Shown here: in pieces, positions 1 to 6,334 of the stretch
Position numbering within the stretch: the stretch's first letter is position 1
Layout of the letters: each line of letters starts with the position of its first letter
From: Acidobacteriota bacterium
GTDB lineage: Bacteria > Acidobacteriota > Vicinamibacteria > Vicinamibacterales > UBA2999
Direction of reading: 5' to 3'
Length of the DNA stretch: 6,334 nt
Assembly (NCBI GenBank): GCA_013813075.1
Contig: JACCSI010000086.1
Location: 1 to 6,334 of the forward strand
The notes under the pieces: model-generated
The model's database searches: none
What the model was told of the DNA's origin: nothing
Seen by the model: only the letters and a program-made list of their open reading frames with translations
Program-made: the position numbers and the translations under genes

Positions 1-1324
1 GGCGCGCCGCGTCGATGGAGAGGTTCTCGGTGCGTTCGATGCCGCCGGTCGGAGGGTGCACCTCCGCGACGTCAATCGCGCGGAGTCCGTATCGCCCGTT
101 GAGGTCGACGCCAATCTCGACGCGGGCGGGCCCCATCAGCCGTTCGGCGCCGCCGCGCAGCTGAAAGTCGTGAGCAGTCACGTCGGCGCGTTCGACGCGG
201 CGTCCCGTTGACGACGTCGCAAAACGGTCCTGATCTGTCACCTGAGTGTACGACCCGGCAAACCCTGTGAAGACCATGCGCGAGAATCCGGCGAGATCGC
301 GCAGGTCGTAGGCGACGGTGAGGCGATGCGAGTCCTCGATCGGGTAAAAGACGCGTATGGTGCGCGAGTCGTTACGGGGGCGTTCAATGTCGCGGCCAAA
401 ATCGCTTTGCCCGCCGGCCGAGAACAGGCCGCGGCCCATCTGATACGTGATGCGGCCGAGGAAGCCGTGATCGGCATATCCCGAGTTGAAAACCTCGCCG
501 TCGGGTGCGTCGTAGTCATCTGCGTGGCGCGCATGCGCGGCGAGCAACACGCCGCCTTGTGCGAAGCCCTTCGACAGATCGGCGGAGAGCCGCCGCTCGG
601 GGATACCAGCTCCAACGGTACCCGATATGCGCACGCCAAACGGCGCCAGCGGAGCAACAGTTCGGGTGCGCACGGAGATGACACCGCCAAATGCGTCCGA
701 GCCATAGGCCACCGAGCCAGGTCCACGCGCGACTTCGATGCTCTCGATCACGTCCGGATCGAGGAAGGTGGCGCTGGGACCGGCACGCCGCTCCGAACTG
801 ACGCGCGCACCATCGAGCAGGATCAGGGTGCGTCCGCGCGCCAGCCCGCGCACTGCGGGCACGGCGGCGTGCCCTTCCGACACCTGGCTGATGCCGGCAA
901 GGTTTTCCAACGCTTGCGCGAGGTTGGCGGGGGCCCGCGTGCCAATCTCTGTGGCACTGAGCGTCGCGGTGGCCGAGGCCGGCGTTGCCTCGATGCTGCC
1001 TGCGGAGCCGGACACCGTGACCACCTCGTTGACCAGGGGCATCACGGTGAGCTGCAGCACGCCGGCCGGGATTCGTTGCACGAGTATCGGCTTCATGTAG
1101 ACGCCGCCGGGGGCGACCACCAGCACCTCGAACGGCGTTGGCGGATCCGGGGTCCAGCTGAAGCGTCCGTCTCGATCTGTGCGTGATTCGCCGGCTCGCC
1201 CGAGAATCGTGATCTCAGCGCCGGCAATCGCGACACCGTGTGCGTTGACAATCCGCCCCTGAAACGCCAGCGCTGGGGCGGCGGTGACGAGCAGGGTGAT
1301 GAAGGACAGCCAAAGGCAGTACAC
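1..1324 (-). CDS. TonB-dependent outer-membrane receptor, N-terminal part (C-terminus beyond left edge)
   Basis: This reading frame stays open from about 1324 to the window edge, giving some 441 residues of an outer-membrane, energy-coupled import receptor. Residues 2-20 form a hydrophobic signal peptide ending in ALA. Residues about 21-95 resemble a carboxypeptidase-regulatory-like beta fold (GRIVNAHGVAIAGAEITILG, then a TDRDGRF turn). EVVTVSGSA at 100-108 sits where a TonB box is expected. The plug follows at about 115-221, with LILLDGARVS and the hallmark IEVARGPGSVAYGSDAFGG. After that the barrel begins. The plug is of the siderophore/cobalamin (FepA/BtuB-like) style, but the ligand cannot be told. 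There is no upstream in-frame ATG. GTG at 1322-1324 is the only common start that keeps the signal peptide, and it lacks a clear ribosome binding site and N-terminal positive charges, so the start is uncertain. It lies 73 bases after the stop of the preceding receptor, with no terminator seen. The family call is firm; the substrate is unknown. Confidence 0.9.
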   Translation of the reverse strand, partial: MYCLWLSFITLLVTAAPALAFQGRIVNAHGVAIAGAEITILGRAGESRTDRDGRFSWTPDPPTPFEVLVVAPGGVYMKPILVQRIPAGVLQLTVMPLVNEVVTVSGSAGSIEATPASATATLSATEIGTRAPANLAQALENLAGISQVSEGHAAVPAVRGLARGRTLILLDGARVSSERRAGPSATFLDPDVIESIEVARGPGSVAYGSDAFGGVISVRTRTVAPLAPFGVRISGTVGAGIPERRLSADLSKGFAQGGVLLAAHARHADDYDAPDGEVFNSGYADHGFLGRITYQMGRGLFSAGGQSDFGRDIERPRNDSRTIRVFYPIEDSHRLTVAYDLRDLAGFSRMVFTGFAGSYTQVTDQDRFATSSTGRRVERADVTAHDFQLRGGAERLMGPARVEIGVDLNGRYGLRAIDVAEVHPPTGGIERTENLSIDAAR

Positions 1325-1397
1325 GGAAAGGCGGTGCCCGATCCTAATCCACCGTGACCTGGAGTGAATCCTCTTGGTTCCTGTTCGCGTGACAAGC

Positions 1398-4280
1398 TCA
1401 GAAGATAAACCGGAACCCCAACTGGAACTGACGCTGCTCGTAACCGCCGGTCGCCGTCAGTTGGCTGCCACTGGTCGGCAGCGGGTCGTTCGACAGCCCG
1501 GTGATGGCGTTCACGGCGACCGACTGCCCGGTGACGCCACTGACTTGCACGGTGTTGAACACGTTCTTTACCTCGGCGATCACCTCCGCCTTAGTGCGCC
1601 CCAGCGGCACCTGCCTCGACAGCCGCGCGTCCACGTTGTAGCGGGCCGGCAGCCGCAGTGAGTTGCGCGGCACACCAGACGGGCGATCGCTGGCGATGCC
1701 GTCGTTGTTGATCTCGCCGGTTGCACGGATGTTGATGGGAACGCCGCTGGCAAACTGCATCGCGAGGCCGAACACGGTGCCGTTGAGCAAGCCTCGCACG
1801 ATTGCGCTGTTAGACTCCAGACGCGGCTGCGCCACGACACTGCCGGTAAACGTGTGCCGTTGGTCGAGCACATTGGGGCCCTTGTCGAAGTCCAGATCTT
1901 CAGGGTTGGAGCGCCCGGCATCCGCCTGCACCGACAAGATGCCGGTAATCGGCGCGTTGTCCTCGCTCTTCCCGAGCGTGTACGCCATGTCGAACTGCAG
2001 ACCCTTGATGCTGCGGCCGGTCAACTGCATCGTCATGTTCTTGTAGGTCGAATCACCCGTCGATTCAATCAGGTTGATGACGTTGTAGCGCGGGTCGAGG
2101 CGCGTGTTGACGTTGATGGCGGTGTCATACACCGGGCGGCCATCCGCAAGCCGACGCACCGGGTTGATCAGATTGATGTTGCTGATCAGCGGCAGATTGT
2201 AGCCACGCGAGTACGACGTGCCGACGGAGAACGCGTATTGATCGCTCAGCTGACGTTCGAACTGGATGTTGTTCTGCCAGTTGTTGGCGACGTGAAAATC
2301 GCGCGACACCGAGGTCAGGGTGTTTGGCTGTCCGCCGGCGCCAGCCGAGAGGACGCTCGGGAACGCGGGGGCGCCTGGAGTGGCGGGCTGGAACGTCGCG
2401 GCGGCGCGACGATTTGAACCGTCGTTGATGAGCGACTGCTCGTACATCGCGAGCAATGCCTGGTCGTACATGACGCCGGTGTTGGCGCGGATGACCGAAC
2501 GACGGCTGTCGCCGAGCGCCCAAACGACACCCAGACGCGGTGCGAAGTTGTTTTTGTCCACCACGAAGTCACGCGACGCGTCGAACGGCGCGTCGGCATT
2601 GGGCGCCGGCACGTCATAGAGGTCGTAGCGCAGGCCGTACAACAGCTTGATGCGATCCGTCAGACGCCAATCGTCCTGGACATAGAAGCCGTACAAATTG
2701 GACGAATACGCCAGGTCGGTCTCGCCGAAATACTGCGCGAACGTAGTGTAGGCAAACGGGTTGGCGCCGCTGCGCGCGGCGAGATAGTTGGCGACATTCG
2801 CGAAGGTGTACGACTGCGATGCGGTGCGCGTCCTGGTGTCAGCAACGTATTGGACGTCAACGCCGAACTTGTACGCGTGATTGCCACGAATCTGCGTCAG
2901 GTTGTTGTTGACCTGGAACACGTTCTGCGTGAACGCAAAGCCGGCGTCGTTGTCTCCGTTGATCGGGCCGCCAAAGTTGGCGACGTTGGTGACGTTGATG
3001 GCGGGGCCGGTGCCCGACGTGGTCCCTGGAGTGCGGCCCTGCGAGCGCGTGGCGTACTGGACGCGCAGCTCGTTCAACAGGGTCGGCGTCAGGGTGGAAA
3101 TCAGTTGCGCCGCGGTCGAATGCTGTCGATCGACGAAATCGGTGCCGCGCTCGACGGAGGTGAGGCCCCCGGCGACGTTGTTGGTGATGAAATTATCAAA
3201 AAAGATGTAGCGAACCGACATGCGATTGCTGTCATTGAACTGGTGGTCCACTTTGCCGATGGCGAACTCGGTGTTGAGCCCACGCGGCATGTAAGGCGGC
3301 TCGGCGAGGCCGAGCGCCGCTTGGTTAGCTGGTGAAATGGTGATGACCGAACCGCCCGACAGGTCGCGCTCGGTGTGTTCGTAGCCACCGAAGAAGTGGG
3401 TCTTGTCGCGGACCAGCGGCCCGCCCAAATCAAAGGTGATGACGTTGACGTCGGTGGGAGGCTTGCGATCAGAGGTATGCGGACCGGCGGTGAAGAACGG
3501 GAACGCCGCGAACGCCTTGCGCTGCAAGCGATAGCTGGCCTGCCCCTTCAAGGTGTTGGTTCCCGACGGGGTGATCGCGTTGTAGATCATCCCCATCGTC
3601 TGGCCGAACTCTGGCGCGTACCCGGTGGTCACGATTTTGACTTCACGGATCATGACTTCCGACATCGGCATCTGCCGCAGGCCGGCGCGGTCTTTTTGCG
3701 TGTTGTTGCTGCCGTCGATTTGATAGTTGACGCGGACGAGCGCGCCGTTGGCAGTGATGCGCGGAACGCCAAACTCCTGGTTTTCGAAGCCGACCACGCC
3801 CGGTTGGAGCAGCGCAAAATTGTAGGGATTCCGCGACGTCAACGGCAGCGTTTTGATTTCTGCTTCAGTGAGTGTGCGGCCTTGTTCGATCTTGCCGAGG
3901 TCGACCAGCGGTGAGTCGGCGGTCACGGTGATCGTTTCCGACACCGCGCCGACCGTCAGCTTGACGTTGACGACGGCCGTGCGGCCCGCCGAGATCATCA
4001 CGCCCGTTTGCTCGAACCCACGGAACCCCTGCAACTCTGCCGAGACTTTGTAGGTCCCGAGCGACAGCAACGGCGCACGAAACAAGCCGCTCTCGTTGGT
4101 CACGACCACGCGCGAGGCCCCGGTGTCGAGGTTGAGTACGGTGACGGTGACGCCCGGCAGCACGGCGCCCTGGTCGTCTACCACCGTGCCTTCAATCGTA
4201 CCGTTAATCGCTTGCGACTGAGCAGACGCGGGGGCGGCCATGGCCAGCGTGACCAGCAATGCCGTCAGAATTCGAAACAT
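1398..4280 (-). CDS. TonB-dependent receptor with carboxypeptidase-regulatory-like N-terminal domain (Oar-like type)
   Basis: This is a complete 960-residue outer-membrane receptor. Residues 1-20 are a signal peptide (positive Arg3, hydrophobic core, cleavage after ASA). Residues about 27-110 form a carboxypeptidase-regulatory-like or Cna-B-like fold (GTVVDDQGAVLPGVTVTVLN, ESGLFRAPLLSLGTYKV). ETITVTAD at 115-122 is a possible TonB box. The plug spans about 123-242, with SRNPYNFALLQPGV, a YQIDGSNNT segment and TPSGTN. The barrel includes a YVQDDWRLTDRIKLLYGLRY strand pair near residue 535 and ends in a strand closing with Phe (QLGFRFIF), as outer-membrane proteins usually do. The length fits this large receptor class, which is expanded in Acidobacteriota and often annotated as carboxypeptidase-regulatory-like; ligands are mostly unknown. 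ATG at 4280 was preferred over the adjacent TTG at 4283 because a GGAGG lies 8 bases before the ATG. The downstream neighbour is a second receptor and the upstream neighbour a small unknown protein. The family is certain; the cargo is not known. Confidence 0.96.
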   Translation of the reverse strand: MFRILTALLVTLAMAAPASAQSQAINGTIEGTVVDDQGAVLPGVTVTVLNLDTGASRVVVTNESGLFRAPLLSLGTYKVSAELQGFRGFEQTGVMISAGRTAVVNVKLTVGAVSETITVTADSPLVDLGKIEQGRTLTEAEIKTLPLTSRNPYNFALLQPGVVGFENQEFGVPRITANGALVRVNYQIDGSNNTQKDRAGLRQMPMSEVMIREVKIVTTGYAPEFGQTMGMIYNAITPSGTNTLKGQASYRLQRKAFAAFPFFTAGPHTSDRKPPTDVNVITFDLGGPLVRDKTHFFGGYEHTERDLSGGSVITISPANQAALGLAEPPYMPRGLNTEFAIGKVDHQFNDSNRMSVRYIFFDNFITNNVAGGLTSVERGTDFVDRQHSTAAQLISTLTPTLLNELRVQYATRSQGRTPGTTSGTGPAINVTNVANFGGPINGDNDAGFAFTQNVFQVNNNLTQIRGNHAYKFGVDVQYVADTRTRTASQSYTFANVANYLAARSGANPFAYTTFAQYFGETDLAYSSNLYGFYVQDDWRLTDRIKLLYGLRYDLYDVPAPNADAPFDASRDFVVDKNNFAPRLGVVWALGDSRRSVIRANTGVMYDQALLAMYEQSLINDGSNRRAAATFQPATPGAPAFPSVLSAGAGGQPNTLTSVSRDFHVANNWQNNIQFERQLSDQYAFSVGTSYSRGYNLPLISNINLINPVRRLADGRPVYDTAINVNTRLDPRYNVINLIESTGDSTYKNMTMQLTGRSIKGLQFDMAYTLGKSEDNAPITGILSVQADAGRSNPEDLDFDKGPNVLDQRHTFTGSVVAQPRLESNSAIVRGLLNGTVFGLAMQFASGVPINIRATGEINNDGIASDRPSGVPRNSLRLPARYNVDARLSRQVPLGRTKAEVIAEVKNVFNTVQVSGVTGQSVAVNAITGLSNDPLPTSGSQLTATGGYEQRQFQLGFRFIF

Positions 4281-4288
4281 CAAAGCAG

Positions 4289-4293
4289 CCTCC
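4289..4293 (-). promoter_or_regulatory. Shine-Dalgarno site of the large TonB receptor
   Basis: Reading on the minus strand, GGAGG is followed by 8 bases and then ATG at 4280. This is a near-ideal ribosome binding site. It settles the choice of ATG over the TTG immediately before it, which would leave only 5 bases. None of the other three minus-strand genes here has a comparable site, so this receptor is probably the best translated of the set. Confidence 0.8.
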
Positions 4294-4311
4294 GGGTGGG
4301 GGTAAGAGACG

Positions 4312-4317
4312 AGTATA
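4312..4317 (-). promoter_or_regulatory. Possible -10 box ahead of the large TonB receptor
   Basis: The minus strand reads TATACT here, one mismatch from TATAAT, 31 bases before the receptor ATG. That leaves room for a short leader holding the GGAGG site. No good -35 element was found; a TCGAAG lies 15 bases upstream and matches TTGACA poorly. If real, the site would let the receptor be expressed separately from the upstream oxidoreductase gene. One hexamer is weak evidence. Confidence 0.3.
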
Positions 4318-4349
4318 GAACGTCCGTTATGTCTTCGATCGGCGCTCCC

Positions 4350-4577
4350 CTACGGCGCGCCGGTCGCCGCGGCGGCCACGCTTTTCTCTTTCTGTAGACG
4401 CACGGCACGCCGAGAAGGGTCGAGCACTTCGAGCATCGCGTCGTGCACCGCCTTGGCGGCGGCATCCGTCGGGGGATTGCCGCCAAATTGCTGGCGAAGA
4501 AATGACGCGGCCGCGAGAATGCTGTCGCGTTGCCAGGCTTGGAGCGGGGCCGTGCGGAAAATCGCGGAGTCAGCCAT
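4350..4577 (-). CDS. Small protein of unknown function, about 75 residues
   Basis: A short minus-strand frame lies between the oxidoreductase and the large receptor. From ATG at 4577 it gives 75 residues starting MADSAIFRTAPLQAWQRD. A TTG at 4592 would add five residues (MVRFV). Neither start has a strong ribosome binding site. The product looks soluble and mostly helical: no signal peptide or membrane segment, an alanine-rich first half (ILAAASFLRQQFGG), a likely second helix (DAAAKAVHDAMLEVLD), then a basic stretch (SRRAVRLQKEK) and a low-complexity Ala tail. No catalytic motif was recognised. Third codon positions are mostly G or C, like the neighbouring genes, and the amino-acid mix is protein-like, which supports real coding. 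It starts 45 bases after the oxidoreductase stop, which suggests co-transcription and possibly an accessory role, but no function can be assigned. Confidence 0.65.
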   Translation of the reverse strand: MADSAIFRTAPLQAWQRDSILAAASFLRQQFGGNPPTDAAAKAVHDAMLEVLDPSRRAVRLQKEKSVAAAATGAP

Positions 4578-4622
4578 AACGAAACGCACCAAAACCGGGG
4601 TCGGGTATACAGGTGTCCGGGC

Positions 4623-5846
4623 TCATCGCGTGAACGCGAAAAAAGCGTCGTGGCGGTCTGGCGTGCCGAGGTAATTCCGCAGCAGAATGCGGCTGGCCAG
4701 AAACGCCTGGGCGGGATCGTGACGCGTGCCCCACGCAAACAGGTGCCGTGGATAGTTCCGGTGCGGCCCCGCATACATCACCCCGTCGGTCGTCGTCGCC
4801 ACGGGCATGTCCCACCCGCTCGCCGGCATGATCCCTGAAATCGCCGGATATAGCCGCGATAGTTCGTACATCAGCTGGCCCGTGCGCTGAACCAGGACCT
4901 TTTCCCGGACGCGCGGCGTCGTACGCGGATGATCCGCGCCGGCGATGATGACGCGACCCGTTTCCGTCCATTGGATGAAATGCGGTGGCGCTTCGGTGTC
5001 GGTCATGACGCGGGCGCGGGCGCCGATTTGGGCTCGCAGCGCGGCGGGAACGGGCTCGGTCATCACCACGTAGCGTTCGTCAAAGCGAACGTGCCGCTTC
5101 AGCGACCGGTACAGTGCGGTCGGTTCGCCCGTACAAACGATCACCGTCTCGGCCGTGAGAGTGCCCCCCTCGACCTGCACTTCAACGTCCTTGGAATGCG
5201 ATTTCACCCCGCGCACGGCCGACCGCTCAAAGATTGCTGCCCCTCTCTTGGTGGCAGCGCCGACAAACGCCATCAGGAGTTGATAGGGGTGGACCGTGCC
5301 CCAATCGGCGAGCTTCACGGCCGCGCGGGCCGTTTCCATGCCCGACTCGCCGACGGCCACGGCTGCTTTCAGGCCGATAGCATCCAGTCCGACCTGTCGC
5401 CGCAGCGTCAGCTCTCTGACGAACGCCTTCTCATCAAGCGTGTAGGAGGCCAGCACGCGCACCGCGTCGCAGGTGGCGATGCTCTTCACTCCAAGGCGAC
5501 GCGCGGTGGTGGCGAGATCGAGCACTGCACGTCGTGACGCGGCAAAGAGAGCGCGCGCGGCCTTGCGGCCGAGACGGTCCTCGACATCACGATACGACGG
5601 CCCGGCCTCGCCTTGCAGGATCCCCGGGCCACGACTTGTCCCGCCCTGACCGAGCCGATCCGCTTCGACGAGCGCGACTTTGACGCCGGCCGCGGCAAAC
5701 GCGTAGGCCGTCAGACAGCCGGCCAGTCCACCGCCGATGATGATGACGGGGTAGGACGCGCGGCCGCGGAAGCGAGGGAAGTTGAACCGTCGGGTTTTGG
5801 CGACCTCGTCAAGCCACGGCGAGGCGCCGTATCGTGTACGGGTCAC
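4623..5846 (-). CDS. FAD-dependent oxidoreductase, DAO (D-amino-acid oxidase/glycine oxidase-like) family
   Basis: The 407-residue product is of the usual size for DAO-family enzymes. These bind FAD and oxidise amines or amino acids at a C-N bond, passing electrons to oxygen or another acceptor. An N-terminal extension (YGASPWLDEVAKTRRFNFPRFRG) precedes the dinucleotide-binding fold: VIIIGGGLAG at residues 34-43 and Glu61 at the end of the second strand (VALVEAD), the usual contact to the FAD ribose. A second flavin-side motif, VIVCTGEPTALY, lies mid-protein. The C-terminal cap (TTTDGVMYAGPHRNYPRHLF, then LASRILLRNYLG) closes the FAD domain. There is no signal peptide, so it is probably cytoplasmic. 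The loop RHDPAQ at 375-380 lacks the glycines common there in relatives. The GTG start is supported by the conserved-looking extension, but no Shine-Dalgarno is visible. The substrate cannot be told from sequence. It is the first gene of the minus-strand set. Confidence 0.9.
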   Translation of the reverse strand: MTRTRYGASPWLDEVAKTRRFNFPRFRGRASYPVIIIGGGLAGCLTAYAFAAAGVKVALVEADRLGQGGTSRGPGILQGEAGPSYRDVEDRLGRKAARALFAASRRAVLDLATTARRLGVKSIATCDAVRVLASYTLDEKAFVRELTLRRQVGLDAIGLKAAVAVGESGMETARAAVKLADWGTVHPYQLLMAFVGAATKRGAAIFERSAVRGVKSHSKDVEVQVEGGTLTAETVIVCTGEPTALYRSLKRHVRFDERYVVMTEPVPAALRAQIGARARVMTDTEAPPHFIQWTETGRVIIAGADHPRTTPRVREKVLVQRTGQLMYELSRLYPAISGIMPASGWDMPVATTTDGVMYAGPHRNYPRHLFAWGTRHDPAQAFLASRILLRNYLGTPDRHDAFFAFTR

Positions 5847-5855
5847 ACTGGCGCG

Positions 5856-5861
5856 ATTTTA
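5856..5861 (-). promoter_or_regulatory. Possible -10 box of the oxidoreductase gene
   Basis: The minus strand reads TAAAAT, one mismatch from TATAAT, in an A-rich patch that stands out from the GC-rich surroundings. It ends 9 bases before the GTG start. A transcript from it would begin at or within a few bases of the start codon, which fits the lack of a ribosome binding site. The best -35 candidate (CTGCCG, 19 bases upstream) is poor. Confidence 0.3.
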
Positions 5862-5906
5862 CTTCGCTTTTTCTGCATTCCGGCAGGGCGTTCCTGCGAC
5901 CTCCGT

Positions 5907-5946
5907 CGCTACGTCGCTACGTCGCTGCGCCGCTACGCCGCTACGC
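5907..5946. repeat. Tandem repeat, five copies of an 8-bp unit
   Basis: Five consecutive 8-base units follow one another. The first two are CGCTACGT, the third is CGCTGCGC, and the last two are CGCTACGC. Copies differ from each other at one to three positions. The tract is non-coding and sits between the oxidoreductase start and the acylase remnant. It could be a slippage-prone microsatellite or one copy of a dispersed intergenic repeat; the window cannot tell which. Confidence 0.8.
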
Positions 5947-6060
5947 GCGGCCTTCGTCCTCACGGCAACCGCCGTTCCAACGGCCCCTCCCCCGTAAATG
6001 CGGTCCTCGCTGAATGAACGTCATGGCGCGGTTGATGAGGCGATTTCTCTGGAGCAATAA

Positions 6061-6334
6061 CAGGGCACTTGCGCGGACCCGCGCCGCGCGGAGTTCAAGC
6101 ACTTGGTCGACACGACGTGGACAGGCACCGCGGATCCCGCATCGGTGGCCTACCGTCTGGTGCGCACGTTCCGCGCCGCGGTGTCACGCCAGGTGTATGG
6201 ATCGCTGACTGCCGCGACGACGCGCGCCGATCCGGATTTCGACTTCGGCCGCGCCAGTCGCGGCGAAGGCCCGCTCTGGCAAGTCATCAGCGAACGGCCG
6301 GCGCATTTGCTTGGATCGAAACACACCAGCTGGG
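6061..6334 (+). pseudogene. Penicillin-acylase-family protein, C-terminal fragment lacking its 5' part (runs off right edge)
   Basis: One plus-strand frame is open from 6061 to the edge, about 91 residues. It reads DPRRAEFKHLVDTTWTG, then SVAYRLVRTFRAAVSRQVYG, then EGPLWQVISERPAHLL and SKHTSW. This pattern matches, from memory, the late part of the beta chain of penicillin-acylase (Ntn-hydrolase) proteins, where W(T/S)G, YRLVR.FR and GPLW....ERP.HLL recur. Family members are about 750-850 residues and are cut by autocatalysis at an internal Ser nucleophile in the periplasm. Here a TAA lies in the same frame at 6058-6060, and the 214 bp upstream is non-coding, so the signal peptide, alpha chain and nucleophile are absent. 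Third-position GC is high and the fragment itself shows no stop, so the loss may be fairly recent. The only nearby in-frame alternative starts (TTG 6103, GTG 6145) would give a non-functional remnant. An assembly join is another explanation. Confidence 0.7.

Larger units (their letters stand above)
5847..6060. other. Non-coding region between the oxidoreductase start and the acylase remnant
   Basis: No frame on either strand here gives a protein-like product, and short open stretches are arginine-rich or alanine-rich shadows of GC-rich DNA. It holds the presumed oxidoreductase promoter at its left end and an 8-bp tandem repeat in its middle. No hairpin with a T-run and no tRNA were seen. It also fills the place where the upstream part of the penicillin-acylase-like gene should be. 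Confidence 0.7.

Noticed and set aside
326..1186. Long plus-strand open frame of 286 codons
   Set aside because: It lies antisense to the clearly coding receptor plug and barrel. Its His-, Arg- and Gly-rich product has no domain pattern; GC-rich DNA produces such antisense frames.
1093..1395. A 100-codon minus-strand frame from a TTG start over the beginning of the second receptor
   Set aside because: It is out of frame with the receptor's signal peptide and regulatory-like domain, and its product is rich in Ser, Pro, Cys and Arg, typical of a shadow frame.
1325..1397. Possible terminator between the two receptors (CCAGGTCACGGTGG region)
   Set aside because: Pairing is limited to a few bases and no T-run follows.
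4340..4362. Inverted repeat on the minus strand (CGGCGC, 11-base loop, GCGCCG) just at the stop of the small gene
   Set aside because: There is no T-run after it, the stem is only six pairs, and chance pairing is common at this GC content. Not called as a terminator.
4280..4774. Minus-strand 164-codon frame spanning the small gene and the end of the oxidoreductase
   Set aside because: It overlaps the oxidoreductase C-terminus, which has clear family motifs in another frame, and its product is Arg/Pro/Cys-rich.
5998..6060. Plus-strand ATG followed by 19 more codons and the TAA at 6058, in the same frame as the acylase remnant
   Set aside because: It lacks a ribosome binding site and does not resemble the expected acylase sequence. 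Too short to support as a gene or as part of the pseudogene.
6014..6208. Plus-strand 64-codon frame overlapping the acylase remnant
   Set aside because: It overlaps the better supported acylase frame in another phase, and its product is Arg/Ser/Trp-rich with no family pattern.

Overview
The window comes from a GC-rich bacterial chromosome. The best guess is an Acidobacteriota member of the Vicinamibacteria type. That guess rests on two co-oriented TonB-dependent receptors that each carry an N-terminal carboxypeptidase-regulatory-like fold, plus a DAO-family flavoenzyme of a style recalled from that group. No marker gene confirms the taxonomy.

Almost all real coding sequence is on the minus strand, so the genes read from right to left. 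In transcription order they are a FAD-dependent oxidoreductase (4623-5846), a small protein of unknown function (4350-4577), a complete large TonB-dependent receptor (1398-4280), and a second, different TonB-dependent receptor that starts near 1324 and runs off the left edge. Gaps are short: 45, 69 and 73 bases with the starts chosen here. No convincing terminator was seen between the genes, so partial or full co-transcription is plausible. The large receptor also has its own strong ribosome binding site and a possible private promoter.

The right end is different. Upstream of the oxidoreductase lies about 214 bp of non-coding DNA (5847-6060) with a five-copy 8-bp tandem repeat. After it comes a plus-strand stretch (6061-6334) that reads as the C-terminal part of a penicillin-acylase-family protein but has no upstream coding region. 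It looks like a 5'-truncated gene remnant.

A working picture is an outer-membrane uptake locus: two receptors import or sense unknown ligands, and a cytoplasmic flavin amine or amino-acid oxidase is encoded upstream. The metabolic link is only inferred from gene order. I found no tRNA, rRNA, CRISPR array or intact mobile element, and no clear evidence for an entirely new system.
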